Source of the DNA: CBDVBE01 sp964543525
GTDB lineage: Bacteria; Fibrobacterota; Chitinivibrionia; Chitinivibrionales; JANQEN01
NCBI GenBank assembly: GCA_964543525.1
Contig: CAZIYW010000010.1
Location: 1 to 64,000 of the forward strand
Length of the DNA: 64,000 bases
Direction of reading: 5' to 3'
Shown: piece by piece, positions 28,889-38,102 of the stretch
How the letters are laid out: the number at the start of each line of letters is the position of its first letter
How positions within the stretch are numbered: position 1 is the stretch's first letter
Notes under the pieces: model-generated
Seen by the model: only the letters and a program-made list of their open reading frames with translations
Told to the model about the DNA's origin: nothing
Databases searched by the model: none
Position numbers and translations under genes: made by a program

Positions 28889-29917
28889 GTGAAACTTTCT
28901 GAAATCGCTCACTGTCTCAATTGTTCTCTTCCTGGTGCTGCTCCCGATTTAGATATACTCAACATTTCTTCTTTGGAACATGCGGGGGAGAAATCAATAA
29001 CTTTTTTATCGAATAATAAATTCATCGATGATGCCCGGAACAGTAAAGCTGCTGCAATTATTGTTAAAAAGGGTATTGTTATTGAGGGTAAAATTAATCT
29101 TGAAGTCGATGATCCCTATCTCGGGTATGCTAAAACAGCGCAGCTTTTTGAAGAGAAAGAGCCACTTTTTGATGGACCGATTCATCCGTCCGCCATTATT
29201 GATCCAACCGCTGCAATTGATGTTTCTGTATGGATAGGCCCGGGAACGATTGTTGGGAAATCCTGTGTAATAGACAAACATACGAATATAGGGGCCAATT
29301 GCGTAATTGAAAACAGTACAAAAATTGGCAGCAACTGCCGTATCGATTCGGGAGTGATAATCCGTCGAAAATCGGTTATAGGAAATAGGGTTATTATTCA
29401 ATCAGGTACGGTTATCGGGAGTGAGGGGTTCGGTAATGCCGTTGAAAATGGTACATTTGTTCGTATACCCTGTTTCGGCACTGTTGTTGTTGAAGATGAT
29501 GTCGAAATCGGCGCGAATGTGACTGTTGATCGGGGTAATTTTACACCAACGATTATTCGTCGGGGTGCGCGCATTGATAATCTGGTACAGATTGCTCATA
29601 ATGTAGAGGTCGGCGAACATTCTGCTATGGCTGCCCAGGTCGGTATATCCGGAAGCACGAGGCTCGGAAAAGGTGTTTTACTTGCCGGGCAGGTAGGGCT
29701 TGCCGGTCATCTTACAATAGGGGACGGTGCCTTTGTCGGCGCCAAAGCCGGGGTAAGTAAAAATGTTGAGCCTGGTCAGAAAGTAACCGGCTATCCTGCC
29801 CGTGACCTTATGAAAACCCGTCGCGTGGAAGCAGCCCAGCTTAATCTGCCCGAGATGATGAAAGAGGTGAAACGCCTTCGCAAAGAATTAGAGCAATTAA
29901 AAGATAACACACTGTAA
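28889..29917 (+). CDS. lpxD: UDP-3-O-acylglucosamine N-acyltransferase LpxD
   Basis: A 342-residue left-handed beta-helix acyltransferase. The N-terminal uridine-binding domain (about 1-100) contains SITFLSNNKF. Hexapeptide repeats run from about 105 to 300, with the catalytic His in the IAHNVEVGEH stretch, and a C-terminal helix (MMKEVKRLRKELEQLK) follows. It adds the N-linked acyl chain in lipid A synthesis. The start is a GTG at 28889, 5 bases after the ompH stop. Confidence 0.95.
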   Translation: MKLSEIAHCLNCSLPGAAPDLDILNISSLEHAGEKSITFLSNNKFIDDARNSKAAAIIVKKGIVIEGKINLEVDDPYLGYAKTAQLFEEKEPLFDGPIHPSAIIDPTAAIDVSVWIGPGTIVGKSCVIDKHTNIGANCVIENSTKIGSNCRIDSGVIIRRKSVIGNRVIIQSGTVIGSEGFGNAVENGTFVRIPCFGTVVVEDDVEIGANVTVDRGNFTPTIIRRGARIDNLVQIAHNVEVGEHSAMAAQVGISGSTRLGKGVLLAGQVGLAGHLTIGDGAFVGAKAGVSKNVEPGQKVTGYPARDLMKTRRVEAAQLNLPEMMKEVKRLRKELEQLKDNTL

Positions 29918-29958
29918 CTGCTTATATCTATCAAGTTAACAAAAAAGGGACCTTGTGC

Positions 29959-31332
29959 ATGGCTCTTCAACATACCATTAAAAAATCCGGTTCGTTGACC
30001 GGTATCGGATTGCATACGGCGGCACGAGCTACTGTCAGTATTCATCCTGCGCCGGTTGATTATGGCATTCGCTTTATCAGGAGTGATCTGGAGCAGCGGC
30101 CGGAAATTATTGCTGATATCGATAATGTTGTGGATAATTCCCGAGGTACTGTTATCGGTATCGATGACGTCCGTATTTATACTATCGAGCATATTATGTC
30201 GGCTTTTGCCGGTTTGGAGGTTGACAATTGCCTGGTAGAGGTAAATGCTCAGGAAATACCACTTATGGATGGCAGTGCATTACCCTTTGTTGAGTTGATT
30301 AAAAAAATCGGTGTTGAGGAGCAGGCGGCCCAGCGGGAATATCTCGTTATGGATAAACCGATGTGGCTTTATAACAAAGATAATATTGCTATTAGTGTAT
30401 TCCCATCGGATCACTTCCATATCACTCTGATGATAGATTACAATCACCCTGCTATCGGTGCACAACATACAACACTCTTTGATTTAAGTGATTTTCACCG
30501 GGAGTTTGCACCGGCACGTACGTTTTGTTTCCTTTCGGAAATAGAGAAATTGCGTGAAGAGGGGTTGATAAAGGGAGGAACCCTGGATAGCGCTGTAGTG
30601 GTCCAGGATATCCCGCTAACTGAGGAACATATTGAATACCTCCGCAGACTGTTTAATGTAACAGGGCCGTTACATGAAGGAAAGAATGGTTTTTTAAATA
30701 ATGCCAAGCTGCTATACCCCAATGAATTATGTCGCCATAAAGCGGTGGATTTGATTGGGGATTTGTATCTGCTCGGTAAGCCTATACGGGGGCATGTACT
30801 GGGTGCCCGTACAGGTCATGCCGCTAATATTGAACTGGCGAAAAAGATACGCGCGTATATTAACAAGCGGGACAGCGCCAAGGGTAAGCGTGAGGAGCCG
30901 CTGGTCGATCACAATGAAATACTTGACATTCTGCCCCATCGATACCCGTTTTTGCTCGTTGACAACGTTCTATCCATTGAACCGGGTAAGAAAATAACTG
31001 CCGTTAAAAATGTCTCTTTTAATGATAACTTCTTTCAGGGCCACTTCCCGGGTAATCCTGTAATGCCGGGTGTATTACAGATAGAGGCCCTGGCGCAGGC
31101 AGGCGGTATCATGGCGCTTTATGGGAGAAAGGCGGTGAAGGATAACACGGTGCTGTTTATGGGTATTGACCGGGCCCGGTTCAGAGGACAGGTCAGACCC
31201 GGTGACTGTTTACGCATGGAAGTTGAAATGCTCCAGTCCCGTCGCAGTACTATGCGCTTCGCCGGTAAATGTTATGTGAAAAATACTCTTGTGTGTGAAG
31301 CTGAGTTGATGGCTATGATGGGCAAAAAATGA
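29959..31332 (+). CDS. lpxC/fabZ: LpxC-FabZ bifunctional deacetylase / dehydratase
   Basis: A fusion of about 457 residues. The first ~300 residues are LpxC, the zinc-dependent UDP-3-O-acyl-GlcNAc deacetylase, with the motifs EHIMSAFAGLEVDNC and LPLMDGSALPFVE-type (IPLMDGSALPFVE here) and the metal site in RHKAVDLIGDL. The C-terminal ~145 residues are FabZ, with catalytic His in LPHRYPFLLVD and Glu in VLQIEALAQAGG. It couples the committed lipid A step with 3-hydroxyacyl-ACP dehydration. Such fusions are known in Bacteroidota and related phyla. The ATG at 29959 is preferred to the TTG at 29953 because of AAAAAGGGA upstream. Confidence 0.93.
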   Translation: MALQHTIKKSGSLTGIGLHTAARATVSIHPAPVDYGIRFIRSDLEQRPEIIADIDNVVDNSRGTVIGIDDVRIYTIEHIMSAFAGLEVDNCLVEVNAQEIPLMDGSALPFVELIKKIGVEEQAAQREYLVMDKPMWLYNKDNIAISVFPSDHFHITLMIDYNHPAIGAQHTTLFDLSDFHREFAPARTFCFLSEIEKLREEGLIKGGTLDSAVVVQDIPLTEEHIEYLRRLFNVTGPLHEGKNGFLNNAKLLYPNELCRHKAVDLIGDLYLLGKPIRGHVLGARTGHAANIELAKKIRAYINKRDSAKGKREEPLVDHNEILDILPHRYPFLLVDNVLSIEPGKKITAVKNVSFNDNFFQGHFPGNPVMPGVLQIEALAQAGGIMALYGRKAVKDNTVLFMGIDRARFRGQVRPGDCLRMEVEMLQSRRSTMRFAGKCYVKNTLVCEAELMAMMGKK

Positions 31333-31355
31333 TGACAGGGAGCGCCTGCTGGGTT

Positions 31356-32147
31356 ATGACAACATCAATACATCCTACTGCGATAATAGACGCCAGTGCA
31401 CAAATCGGTGAGAATGTCTCCATAGGTCCCTACAGCATTATTGAAAAAAACAGTCGTGTTGGTAATGGGTGCCGGATGAGTTCCCATGTACGAATCGGTG
31501 AAAATACGGTTATCGGTGAAAATTGTACCATATATCAGGGCGCTGTACTTGGCACCATTGCTCAGGACCTTAAATATCAGGGGGAGGAAGCCTGGCTTGA
31601 GATTGGTGACAATAATATTTTCCGTGAATATTGCACCGTAAATAGAGGCACTATTGCCAGCGGCAAGACCGTGATAGGAAGCAACTGCGCGTTCCTTGCA
31701 TACAGCCATGTCGGGCATGATTGTAATGTGGGGGATGGTATAATCGCTTCCAACTGTGTGCATCTGGCGGGGCATGTTACTATTGGCAATAATGTCGGAT
31801 TCGGTGGCGTCGTAGCGGTACACCAGTTCTGTACCATTGGTGACCATGCGTATATAGGTGCCTTTTCGAAAGTTGTCAAGGATGTCATACCATTTTCTCT
31901 TCTGGGTGGCGAAGTAAATAATCACCGGATATGCGGCATCAATAAAGTAGGTCTTGAGAGAAGCGGTTTTGATGAAAAGAGGCGTAGAAAAATAAAACGG
32001 GCATACAAATCATTATTTCGTGAAGGATTGGCGGTTACCGAGGCGCTTCAGAAACTTGAGCAGGAGTATGACGGTGATCATGATGTAGCGCGGATTATCT
32101 CTTTCATCAAAGACTCAGAGCGTGGTCTTTACAATATGAATATTTGA
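31356..32147 (+). CDS. lpxA: UDP-N-acetylglucosamine acyltransferase LpxA
   Basis: About 263 residues. Hexapeptide repeats fill residues 1-190 (IHPTAIIDASAQIGENVSIG is the normal N-terminus). The catalytic His region (FLAYSHVGHDCNVGDG) and the C-terminal helical domain are present. It performs the first acylation of lipid A. An in-frame ATG at 31329 overlaps the lpxC/fabZ stop and would add nine residues (MMTGSACWV) unlike the family, so the internal ATG at 31356 is chosen; the longer form is possible. It is the last gene of the run. Confidence 0.92.
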   Translation: MTTSIHPTAIIDASAQIGENVSIGPYSIIEKNSRVGNGCRMSSHVRIGENTVIGENCTIYQGAVLGTIAQDLKYQGEEAWLEIGDNNIFREYCTVNRGTIASGKTVIGSNCAFLAYSHVGHDCNVGDGIIASNCVHLAGHVTIGNNVGFGGVVAVHQFCTIGDHAYIGAFSKVVKDVIPFSLLGGEVNNHRICGINKVGLERSGFDEKRRRKIKRAYKSLFREGLAVTEALQKLEQEYDGDHDVARIISFIKDSERGLYNMNI

Positions 32148-32211
32148 ACTTCTCCATAGAAACGCCGGAACAGGTATTATTCGTTTCGACATCCCAATAA
32201 GAATTTCACAT

Positions 32212-33368
32212 TTACGGAAACACCCAGTTGCCGAGGTGGCGGTGCTCTTCGGATTTTTTCCCTCCCATGAAAATATCCTGCCCGTTTAATAACCCCTGTA
32301 CGGTTAAGCCAAGTGAGAGCGGAACCAGACAATCGCACGGTATACCAATGTGTTCAACGGTTTTCACCGGTAACGGAGCAAAGTAGGCCTGAAGGTAATT
32401 CACCGGAGCCTGATTGTTCGCACCACCGCCAGCAACCCGGATGGTATCCGGTTTTGAGGTTTTTGAAAACACTCTTTTGTAAAAATTATTAATTGCAAGA
32501 GCAGTAAATGCAGTCATAGTTGTCAGGCGTTCTTTCGGGGTAAGCACTTGAACGTAATCGGAATAATAAAGCCGGATAAAATGAGAAAGCGAGCCCTGTT
32601 TAGGTGCGGGATGGGTAAACCAGTCGTCTTTCAATAGTTGTTCAAGAACCTCCGTATTCAATGCACCGGAAGATGCTGCAGAACCGTCTCTATCAAATCC
32701 ATCGTTGCATCCTGCCTCTTTTGCTGCCGGGTCAATGAGGTATGTTCCCGGCCCGGTGTCGGATATAAGTACTCTCTGTTTTTGTTTTTGATAGCATAAT
32801 ATCATTTCCGCAATCCGTCCAATGTTTACAAACACGGTTATTTCGCTTACTTTCCGGCCGATACTGTGATAGCCATAGCCCGTCGGTAGTGTCCGCCAGG
32901 GAGTATCCGAACTGTATTGACGAATAAAATCCGTCAATACCGGTGTGTTAAAGGTTCGCGCAAGATGATGAGCATCACCGAGAACAACGTCCCAGTGAGT
33001 TCGTTTGTCCGCAAGAGGTATCTGATCTTGCCAGAGTGGGAATTTTATTAAAATTATCGCATCAATGCGACGATGGGATTTTGGTAAAAGGGAAAGAAAG
33101 GTTTTTGTACTTTCCGTAAGAAAACTTGTCATAATCCCGTCGGCCGTAGCAATCTCCTGCAGAGAGACCGGTGAGTCTTCATACTGCACTGTCTTTTTCA
33201 GAACAGATTTCAATGGCTGGGATAGTGAACGGTATGATTATGGTGAATATGCCATTCGTGCTCCTGTACTTCAAGAAAGAGTACATCAAGCCCTCTGGTT
33301 ATACCTGATGCGGACAGAATGAGAAGATGTCGCTTTTTCCGTTTACCGATACGAGACAGGTAGTCCAT
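32212..33368 (-). pseudogene. Frameshifted AnmK-like (anhydro-MurNAc kinase) gene
   Basis: From a TTG at 33213 to 32212 a 333-codon frame matches the body of anhydro-N-acetylmuramic acid kinase: LGDAHHLA, ISDTGPGTYLID, FDRDGSAASSG and VAGGGANNQ. The missing start is found upstream in another frame: an ATG at 33368 opens a segment with SASGITRGLDVLFLEV and HTVHYPS, which lines up with the AnmK N-terminus. Joining the frames near TATCCCAGCC (about 33225) gives about 384 residues, the normal length. So one base appears to have been lost. In addition the phosphate-binding GTSxDG motif is replaced by SGITRGLD. AnmK recycles anhydromuropeptide sugar; this copy is probably inactive. A sequencing error could explain the frameshift but not the altered motif. 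Confidence 0.7.
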
Positions 33369-33701
33369 GGGTTACATTTTTCTTTGGGATATTACAAAAA
33401 GTTGCTACAGATGAAATTACTGGAGGGTGCATAATAAATCAAAGAAAAATAAAAAAAAGTATATTTTTTACATTTTTTTTCTGCAATATAAAAAAAAAGT
33501 TTATACTATATATACTACTGGGGGGAGATATATATTACATCTTGCCACTTTTATTAAAAAAATGATATAAGCTTTTTTCTTGACTTGTTTTAAATTACTA
33601 TTATATTATATATTTAATATTAGGTCAGGAAATCATTATCACCAAGTTATTTTCCCGGAAAGTAATTGGAAAATAATGTATTAGGAGGAGGTTTGGAGTC
33701 T
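33369..33701. other. A/T-rich intergenic region with promoter
   Basis: About 330 very A/T-rich bases between the AnmK-like gene and the small lipoprotein gene. It has long A and T tracts at 33440-33505, a TATACTATATATACTACTGGGGGGAG-like patch near 33510-33530, and a promoter described separately. No gene is seen. Confidence 0.5.
33580..33607 (+). promoter_or_regulatory. Sigma-70-type promoter for the lipoprotein gene
   Basis: TTGACT at 33580-33585, preceded by a T tract, and TATATT at 33602-33607 with a 16-base spacer. It lies about 95 bases upstream of the lipoprotein start. Confidence 0.55.
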
Positions 33702-33977
33702 ATGATGTCTTATAAGAGGATTGCCCGATTTCTTTTGATCGGTTCTTTTGTGGTCATGTGCGGGATGACAGGCTGTAATAAACCATCTACAGAAGAACTT
33801 GCTAAGCTCGAAGAAGCAAGAAGCGCTGCGGAAGCTGCTGAAAGAAAGTTGGCTGAATTGAGACAAGAGCGTATGAACCTGGAGAGCCAGCTCAGTGCCA
33901 AAGAGGCTGAGTTGAGAGAGCATGAAGCCGAACGTGATGATCTCAAAGAAAAAATGGAAGCACACAATCAACAATAG
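33702..33977 (+). CDS. Small coiled-coil lipoprotein
   Basis: A 91-residue protein with a lipoprotein signal (FLLIGSFVVMCGMTGC, lipobox GMTGC). The mature part is an almost continuous charged coiled coil (EELAKLEEARSAAEAAERKL and onwards) with heptad-like spacing. It resembles Lpp-type spacer lipoproteins in size and form but lacks a C-terminal Lys for peptidoglycan attachment. The ATG at 33702 is chosen because a strong TAGGAGGAGG site precedes it; an upstream in-frame start at 33666 would spoil the signal peptide. The strong promoter, strong RBS and small size suggest high expression. Confidence 0.8.
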   Translation: MMSYKRIARFLLIGSFVVMCGMTGCNKPSTEELAKLEEARSAAEAAERKLAELRQERMNLESQLSAKEAELREHEAERDDLKEKMEAHNQQ

Positions 33978-33995
33978 ACAAAGAGGGGGAACATT

Positions 33996-34745
33996 ATGAA
34001 ATATGGTGGATTAATACTCTTTTGCTGTCTTTTCAGTGTTTCAGTATTTGCTAAAGAAGAACCGGTATGGCGTTTTCAGGTTAATCCTGAAGAATATGAT
34101 ACTATGCATATGGAAGCCTATGAGATTGCTTTAGCGAATGCTCTCCAGCGTGAAAAAACAGCCAAAGAGCAAATTGCACAGGAACAGGCACAGATTGAAA
34201 GTCTGAAGCAGCAATTAATAGATATGGACGCACAAATTGCTGCGGTTATCCAGGAAAAATATGATATTCTTGGTATAACGGAACAGGATGTTATAGACGC
34301 AGAAAATGAAATCGCCTCGATACGACAGGAGCTTGAATTGTTATTGGGGCTTACTCCCGATGAATTATTAAAACGAATAGCAGATTTACGAAAACAGGAG
34401 GCCAGAATAAATGCCCTGAAAGCGAAACCGGTCTCTTATCTATGGCGAATCCGGGATCAAATTATTGAACTCGAGGATTTGCTTGCACGGGTCAAAGCAA
34501 ATTTACCTGATAAACTTTCCCAGTATACGGTAAGGCTTATTCCGGAGAGACGAGACTGCCTTTATCGTATTGCTGAATATCCGGAAATCTATGATGATCC
34601 TACACAGTGGCCGCGGATTTATCGGGCGAATAAAGGTCAGATTGATGGAGGGTATAATCGGTATCTGCAGAATGTTGAGGAACCAAAGTATTCACGTGCT
34701 CAGGATTTAATTTTTCCGGGGCAGGTGTTTGATATACCGAGATAA
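33996..34745 (+). CDS. Exported coiled-coil protein with C-terminal LysM-like domain
   Basis: A 249-residue protein with a signal peptide (ILFCCLFSVSVFAKEEP). A long coiled coil covers about residues 45-165. The C-terminal ~75 residues fit a LysM fold: YTVRLIPERRDCLYRIAEYP, then WPRIYRANKGQI, then LIFPGQVFDIPR. LysM domains bind peptidoglycan. It follows the small lipoprotein by 18 bases, so the two probably form an envelope pair. The specific function is unknown. Confidence 0.75.
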   Translation: MKYGGLILFCCLFSVSVFAKEEPVWRFQVNPEEYDTMHMEAYEIALANALQREKTAKEQIAQEQAQIESLKQQLIDMDAQIAAVIQEKYDILGITEQDVIDAENEIASIRQELELLLGLTPDELLKRIADLRKQEARINALKAKPVSYLWRIRDQIIELEDLLARVKANLPDKLSQYTVRLIPERRDCLYRIAEYPEIYDDPTQWPRIYRANKGQIDGGYNRYLQNVEEPKYSRAQDLIFPGQVFDIPR

Positions 34746-34797
34746 TTATTCTCTGCCTTTAAAATAACAATTGGTTGATTATATATTTAAAAGTGGC

Positions 34798-34829
34798 TTG
34801 AATCAGTAATGATTCGAGTCCGTTTTTTT
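34798..34829 (+). terminator. Probable intrinsic terminator
   Basis: A 7-bp stem (TTGAATC at 34798-34804 and GATTCGA at 34811-34817, one G-T pair) with a 6-base loop is followed after GTCCG by a run of seven T. It lies 50 bases after the LysM protein stop and separates it from the 7TM-HD gene. Confidence 0.55.
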
Positions 34830-34858
34830 ATAATAATTTACCAGTAGAATTCACAGTC

Positions 34859-37189
34859 ATGGCCAAAGAACGGAAAAATAATACCACTGCGGTGACCTCG
34901 TCGATAAAAGATACAACCGCTATTATTACCATACGGCTTGGTTCGAAAAAGATACGGCTGCCTAAATTCATAACATGGCCGATAGTTGTTCTTGCGGCAA
35001 CTACTATTGCCTGTATTGCATTATTTCCCTATACTTCAACTGTCCAGAGCTTTCATCTGCCCAAGCGGGGTGATGTTTCTAAAGAGACAATAATAGCCCC
35101 TTTTACTTTTGATATATTGAAATCGAAAGATAAATTGGAGCGGGATCGGAAAGAGGCAATGGAACAGGTCCTCGAGGTGTTTGACCGCGACAGACAAAAA
35201 GAGAAACTCGTTAAAGAAAAACTTCTTGATTTTCGGCAGAATATCCTTACATTAAACGATGAAAAGGTTAGTGATTCCATTAAGACAACGATAACCCTTG
35301 CGTTAAAACGTGAGTTGTCCGATAATACCATTTCTGTTATAAAAGAGCGTCCCTATCTCCTCGATGATGCCATTTTTCAGGCGGAGCAAATGCTTAAAAC
35401 AGGTATCATGAGTATTCTTCTTGTCCCCCATGAACAGAAACTTGAAGAGATGAAAAAACAGTATAATGTTGATTTTGCGAATCACCTCATTTATGATAAA
35501 ACTTTTATTACATTACGACAGGATTCAAGTGAGGTAACGGTTAAACATGCGGACCTTCCGGTAAAAGAAGTGGCTCTCGAGCTCATCACACATATGCTGA
35601 AGGTCGAGCGAATGTTTGATCAGGAGGCGCTTAACTCCGTCTATGAATTACTGGATGTCTATCTTCTACCCAATATCATGCATAATGGTGAGGAAACACA
35701 GCGGCGCATGCGGAAGGCATCACTGGCTGTTCTTACCACCAAGGGAAAAGTGATTAAGGATACTGAGATTCTCCGGAAACATCAGGAGGTAACCGAAGGA
35801 ATTGTTGAGAAACTGAAATCGTTGCACCAGGCTATTGAATTAAAGCAGCATGGCCAGGAAACACGCAGGATACTGCGAACCAATAGTGCCAAGTTGATAC
35901 TCGTTTTTATCTTTCTTATACTCATTGGATATTATTTACGCGGGTATCATCGGGAGGTGTTTGAAAATCCGAAACATCTGGTTGCCCTTGCATCGATTAT
36001 CTTTATCCAGCTCGCTATTATTCGTGTAAGTATCTATATAGTACCAAAGCTCTTTGAGAGTGGTTCCGAGATAAGTATGATTGTTCCGGAGTACCTCATT
36101 CCAACTGCCGTGGCTTCCATCCTGGTAACTATCCTCTTTGATTTACGGCTTAGTATCGTAACAACAATCTTTATATCACTTTATTTCAGCATTGCAACGA
36201 ATTTTAATCAGTCGTTCTTACTCTATTCATTACTCGGTGGATTGATAGCGGGATATTTTACCCGAAAAATACGGTATAGGTGGGATTATTTTAAAGCTAT
36301 TCCACCTATGGTAATTATTTATACAGTATTTATTCTTCTCTGGAATCTGATTAGTTATAAATTTATACTCATGGCGATTACGCAGAATATCGGACTGGGT
36401 ATTATTAACTGTATCCTTACGATTTTTCTTGCAATGATGCTCGTAATTGTATTTGAGTCCCTGTTTGATATTACTACCAATATAAAACTTGTCGAATTAT
36501 CGGATATGAATCATCCGCTCCTTAAACGTCTCTCTATTGAAGCAGCCGGAACTTATAACCATAGTGTATTGGTAGCAAACCTTGCGGAATCGGCAGCGGA
36601 AAAGGTGCATGCAAATCCCTTGCTGGCACGGGTAGCGTCATATTATCATGATGTTGGAAAAATAGCCAAACCGAATTATTTTGTGGAGAATCAAAAATCA
36701 GAAAAGAATATCCATGACAAGCTGTCCCCGAGTATGAGTGCGCTTATTATTTCATCCCATATCAAAGAAGGACTGGAGCTTGCAAAGAAGTATAAACTTC
36801 CTTCTGTTATTAGAGATTCAATTTCCCAACATCATGGGACAAGTACCGTATCCTTTTTTTATGAGAAAGCGGTTGAGCAGGATCCGCATAACCAGGTAAA
36901 GGAAAAGGATTTCTGTTACCCTGGGCCGCGACCTCAAACACGTGAAAACGCTATAATAATGCTGGCTGATGCGGTTGAAGCGGCTTCGCGCAGTTTATCG
37001 ACATCGTCGCCAAAGATGCTTAGAACATTAGTAAAAAAGATTATTCACGATAAATTCGCTTCATCACAACTTGACGAATGTAATCTCACCTTTCAGGACC
37101 TTGACAAGATAATTGAAGGTTTCATGCCGGTCCTTCAGGGGATTTTTCATACGAGAATTGAATATCCATCCCAAAAGGTAGGAGAGTGA
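34859..37189 (+). CDS. 7TM-HD domain phosphodiesterase (PgpH-like)
   Basis: A 776-residue membrane protein. One N-terminal transmembrane helix (about 42-62) precedes a large extracytoplasmic 7TMR-HDED domain (about 65-330). Seven helices follow (about 345-540), then a cytoplasmic HD domain with H(N)HS in AGTYNHSVLVA, the HD pair in YYHDVGK (about 596-602) and an SQHHGT motif. This layout matches PgpH, which hydrolyses cyclic di-AMP in Firmicutes. Substrate identity in this organism is inferred. It is 3 bases from the following HAMP gene and probably co-transcribed. Confidence 0.85.
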   Translation: MAKERKNNTTAVTSSIKDTTAIITIRLGSKKIRLPKFITWPIVVLAATTIACIALFPYTSTVQSFHLPKRGDVSKETIIAPFTFDILKSKDKLERDRKEAMEQVLEVFDRDRQKEKLVKEKLLDFRQNILTLNDEKVSDSIKTTITLALKRELSDNTISVIKERPYLLDDAIFQAEQMLKTGIMSILLVPHEQKLEEMKKQYNVDFANHLIYDKTFITLRQDSSEVTVKHADLPVKEVALELITHMLKVERMFDQEALNSVYELLDVYLLPNIMHNGEETQRRMRKASLAVLTTKGKVIKDTEILRKHQEVTEGIVEKLKSLHQAIELKQHGQETRRILRTNSAKLILVFIFLILIGYYLRGYHREVFENPKHLVALASIIFIQLAIIRVSIYIVPKLFESGSEISMIVPEYLIPTAVASILVTILFDLRLSIVTTIFISLYFSIATNFNQSFLLYSLLGGLIAGYFTRKIRYRWDYFKAIPPMVIIYTVFILLWNLISYKFILMAITQNIGLGIINCILTIFLAMMLVIVFESLFDITTNIKLVELSDMNHPLLKRLSIEAAGTYNHSVLVANLAESAAEKVHANPLLARVASYYHDVGKIAKPNYFVENQKSEKNIHDKLSPSMSALIISSHIKEGLELAKKYKLPSVIRDSISQHHGTSTVSFFYEKAVEQDPHNQVKEKDFCYPGPRPQTRENAIIMLADAVEAASRSLSTSSPKMLRTLVKKIIHDKFASSQLDECNLTFQDLDKIIEGFMPVLQGIFHTRIEYPSQKVGE

Positions 37190-37192
37190 TTT

Positions 37193-37804
37193 ATGGCTGC
37201 TGAAAAAAGATTTGAGCGGAAGCATTTTTTTATTGACCGCAAGCTGCAGGGCAGATATATGATGACCTTTTTTGTCCCGATGATTATCATGCTTGTGTTT
37301 ATGATATTTACTCTGTATATCGCGTCACATAGTCTCGTGAATACTGCCTCATCCATTTTAAGGATGGATGTTCAGAATATGATAACCCTGCAGTTCCAGG
37401 ATGAACTTGAACCCTCGGTTGCCGCCTATAAAAATCTGTTAAAAGATATTACCGGCTATCTTCGTAATTTCTCTGAGAATGAAAAGTATCGTAAAGCAGT
37501 GGTATCGTCGTTGCTCTGGGTATTTGGTATAGGTATTATGTTTGTTATTATTCAACTGGTTCTGCTGACGATATTCTTTTCCCATAAACTGGCCGGACCG
37601 GTATATCGCTTTGAAATGGTATGCCATAATGTTATCGAAGGGAAATATACCGATACTATTGTTTTGCGTAAAGGTGATGAAATGAAAAACCTGGCTTCTC
37701 TGCTCAACGAGGTCATTGCAAAATCGCGCGAGAGGCTTACCGGATTAGCCGATGCAGGCTCTGAAGAGGAAAAAAAGAAAATTCTGGATTCACTGGAACT
37801 TTAG
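37193..37804 (+). CDS. Membrane protein with HAMP domain
   Basis: A 203-residue protein with two transmembrane helices (about 25-47 and 103-127) enclosing a short periplasmic loop. A HAMP linker follows (about 128-180: HKLAGPVYRFEMVCHNVIEG, then the GDEM motif and NEVIAKSRERL). No kinase, cyclase or methyl-accepting output domain follows, so it is a stand-alone HAMP sensor stub. Many such short HAMP proteins are found near signalling or chemosensory genes. It may pass signal to a separate partner. Confidence 0.7.
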   Translation: MAAEKRFERKHFFIDRKLQGRYMMTFFVPMIIMLVFMIFTLYIASHSLVNTASSILRMDVQNMITLQFQDELEPSVAAYKNLLKDITGYLRNFSENEKYRKAVVSSLLWVFGIGIMFVIIQLVLLTIFFSHKLAGPVYRFEMVCHNVIEGKYTDTIVLRKGDEMKNLASLLNEVIAKSRERLTGLADAGSEEEKKKILDSLEL

Positions 37805-37865
37805 TATTGACAAGACATTAAAATATTTAGTAATTTAGAAGGTCTCTTTTTAACAAGGTGGTTTT

Positions 37866-38102
37866 ATGCACGGCCCTATATTTTCCGACTTGAATTTTAA
37901 ACTCCTGGGATTAAGTATTTTACTGCTGTTTATCGGATACATTTGTTTAGGGCAGGGACCGGTGTATAACCCCGTTTCATGGACTATTGCACCGATTATT
38001 CTGGTATTTGTGTATTGTATTTTAATTCCTGTTTCTATTTTATACAGGGAAAAAGGAAATACAACGTCAAAAGATACCACAAAGAAAGATAAGGGCGTTT
38101 AG
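37866..38102 (+). CDS. Small two-transmembrane protein
   Basis: A 78-residue hydrophobic protein with two predicted helices (about 12-30 and 40-62) and a basic cytoplasmic tail (KDTTKKDKGV). An AAGGTGG ribosome-binding site precedes the ATG. The stop codon TAG at 38100-38102 is formed by bases 8-10 of the tRNA-Val gene, so the last residues Gly-Val are encoded by the tRNA acceptor stem. I do not recognise the family. Confidence 0.6.
   Translation: MHGPIFSDLNFKLLGLSILLLFIGYICLGQGPVYNPVSWTIAPIILVFVYCILIPVSILYREKGNTTSKDTTKKDKGV

Noticed and set aside
33213..33368. Programmed -1 frameshift in the AnmK-like gene
   Set aside because: The junction (TATCCCAGCC) has no A/T-type slippery heptamer or following stem that I can see, and the motif change also points to decay.
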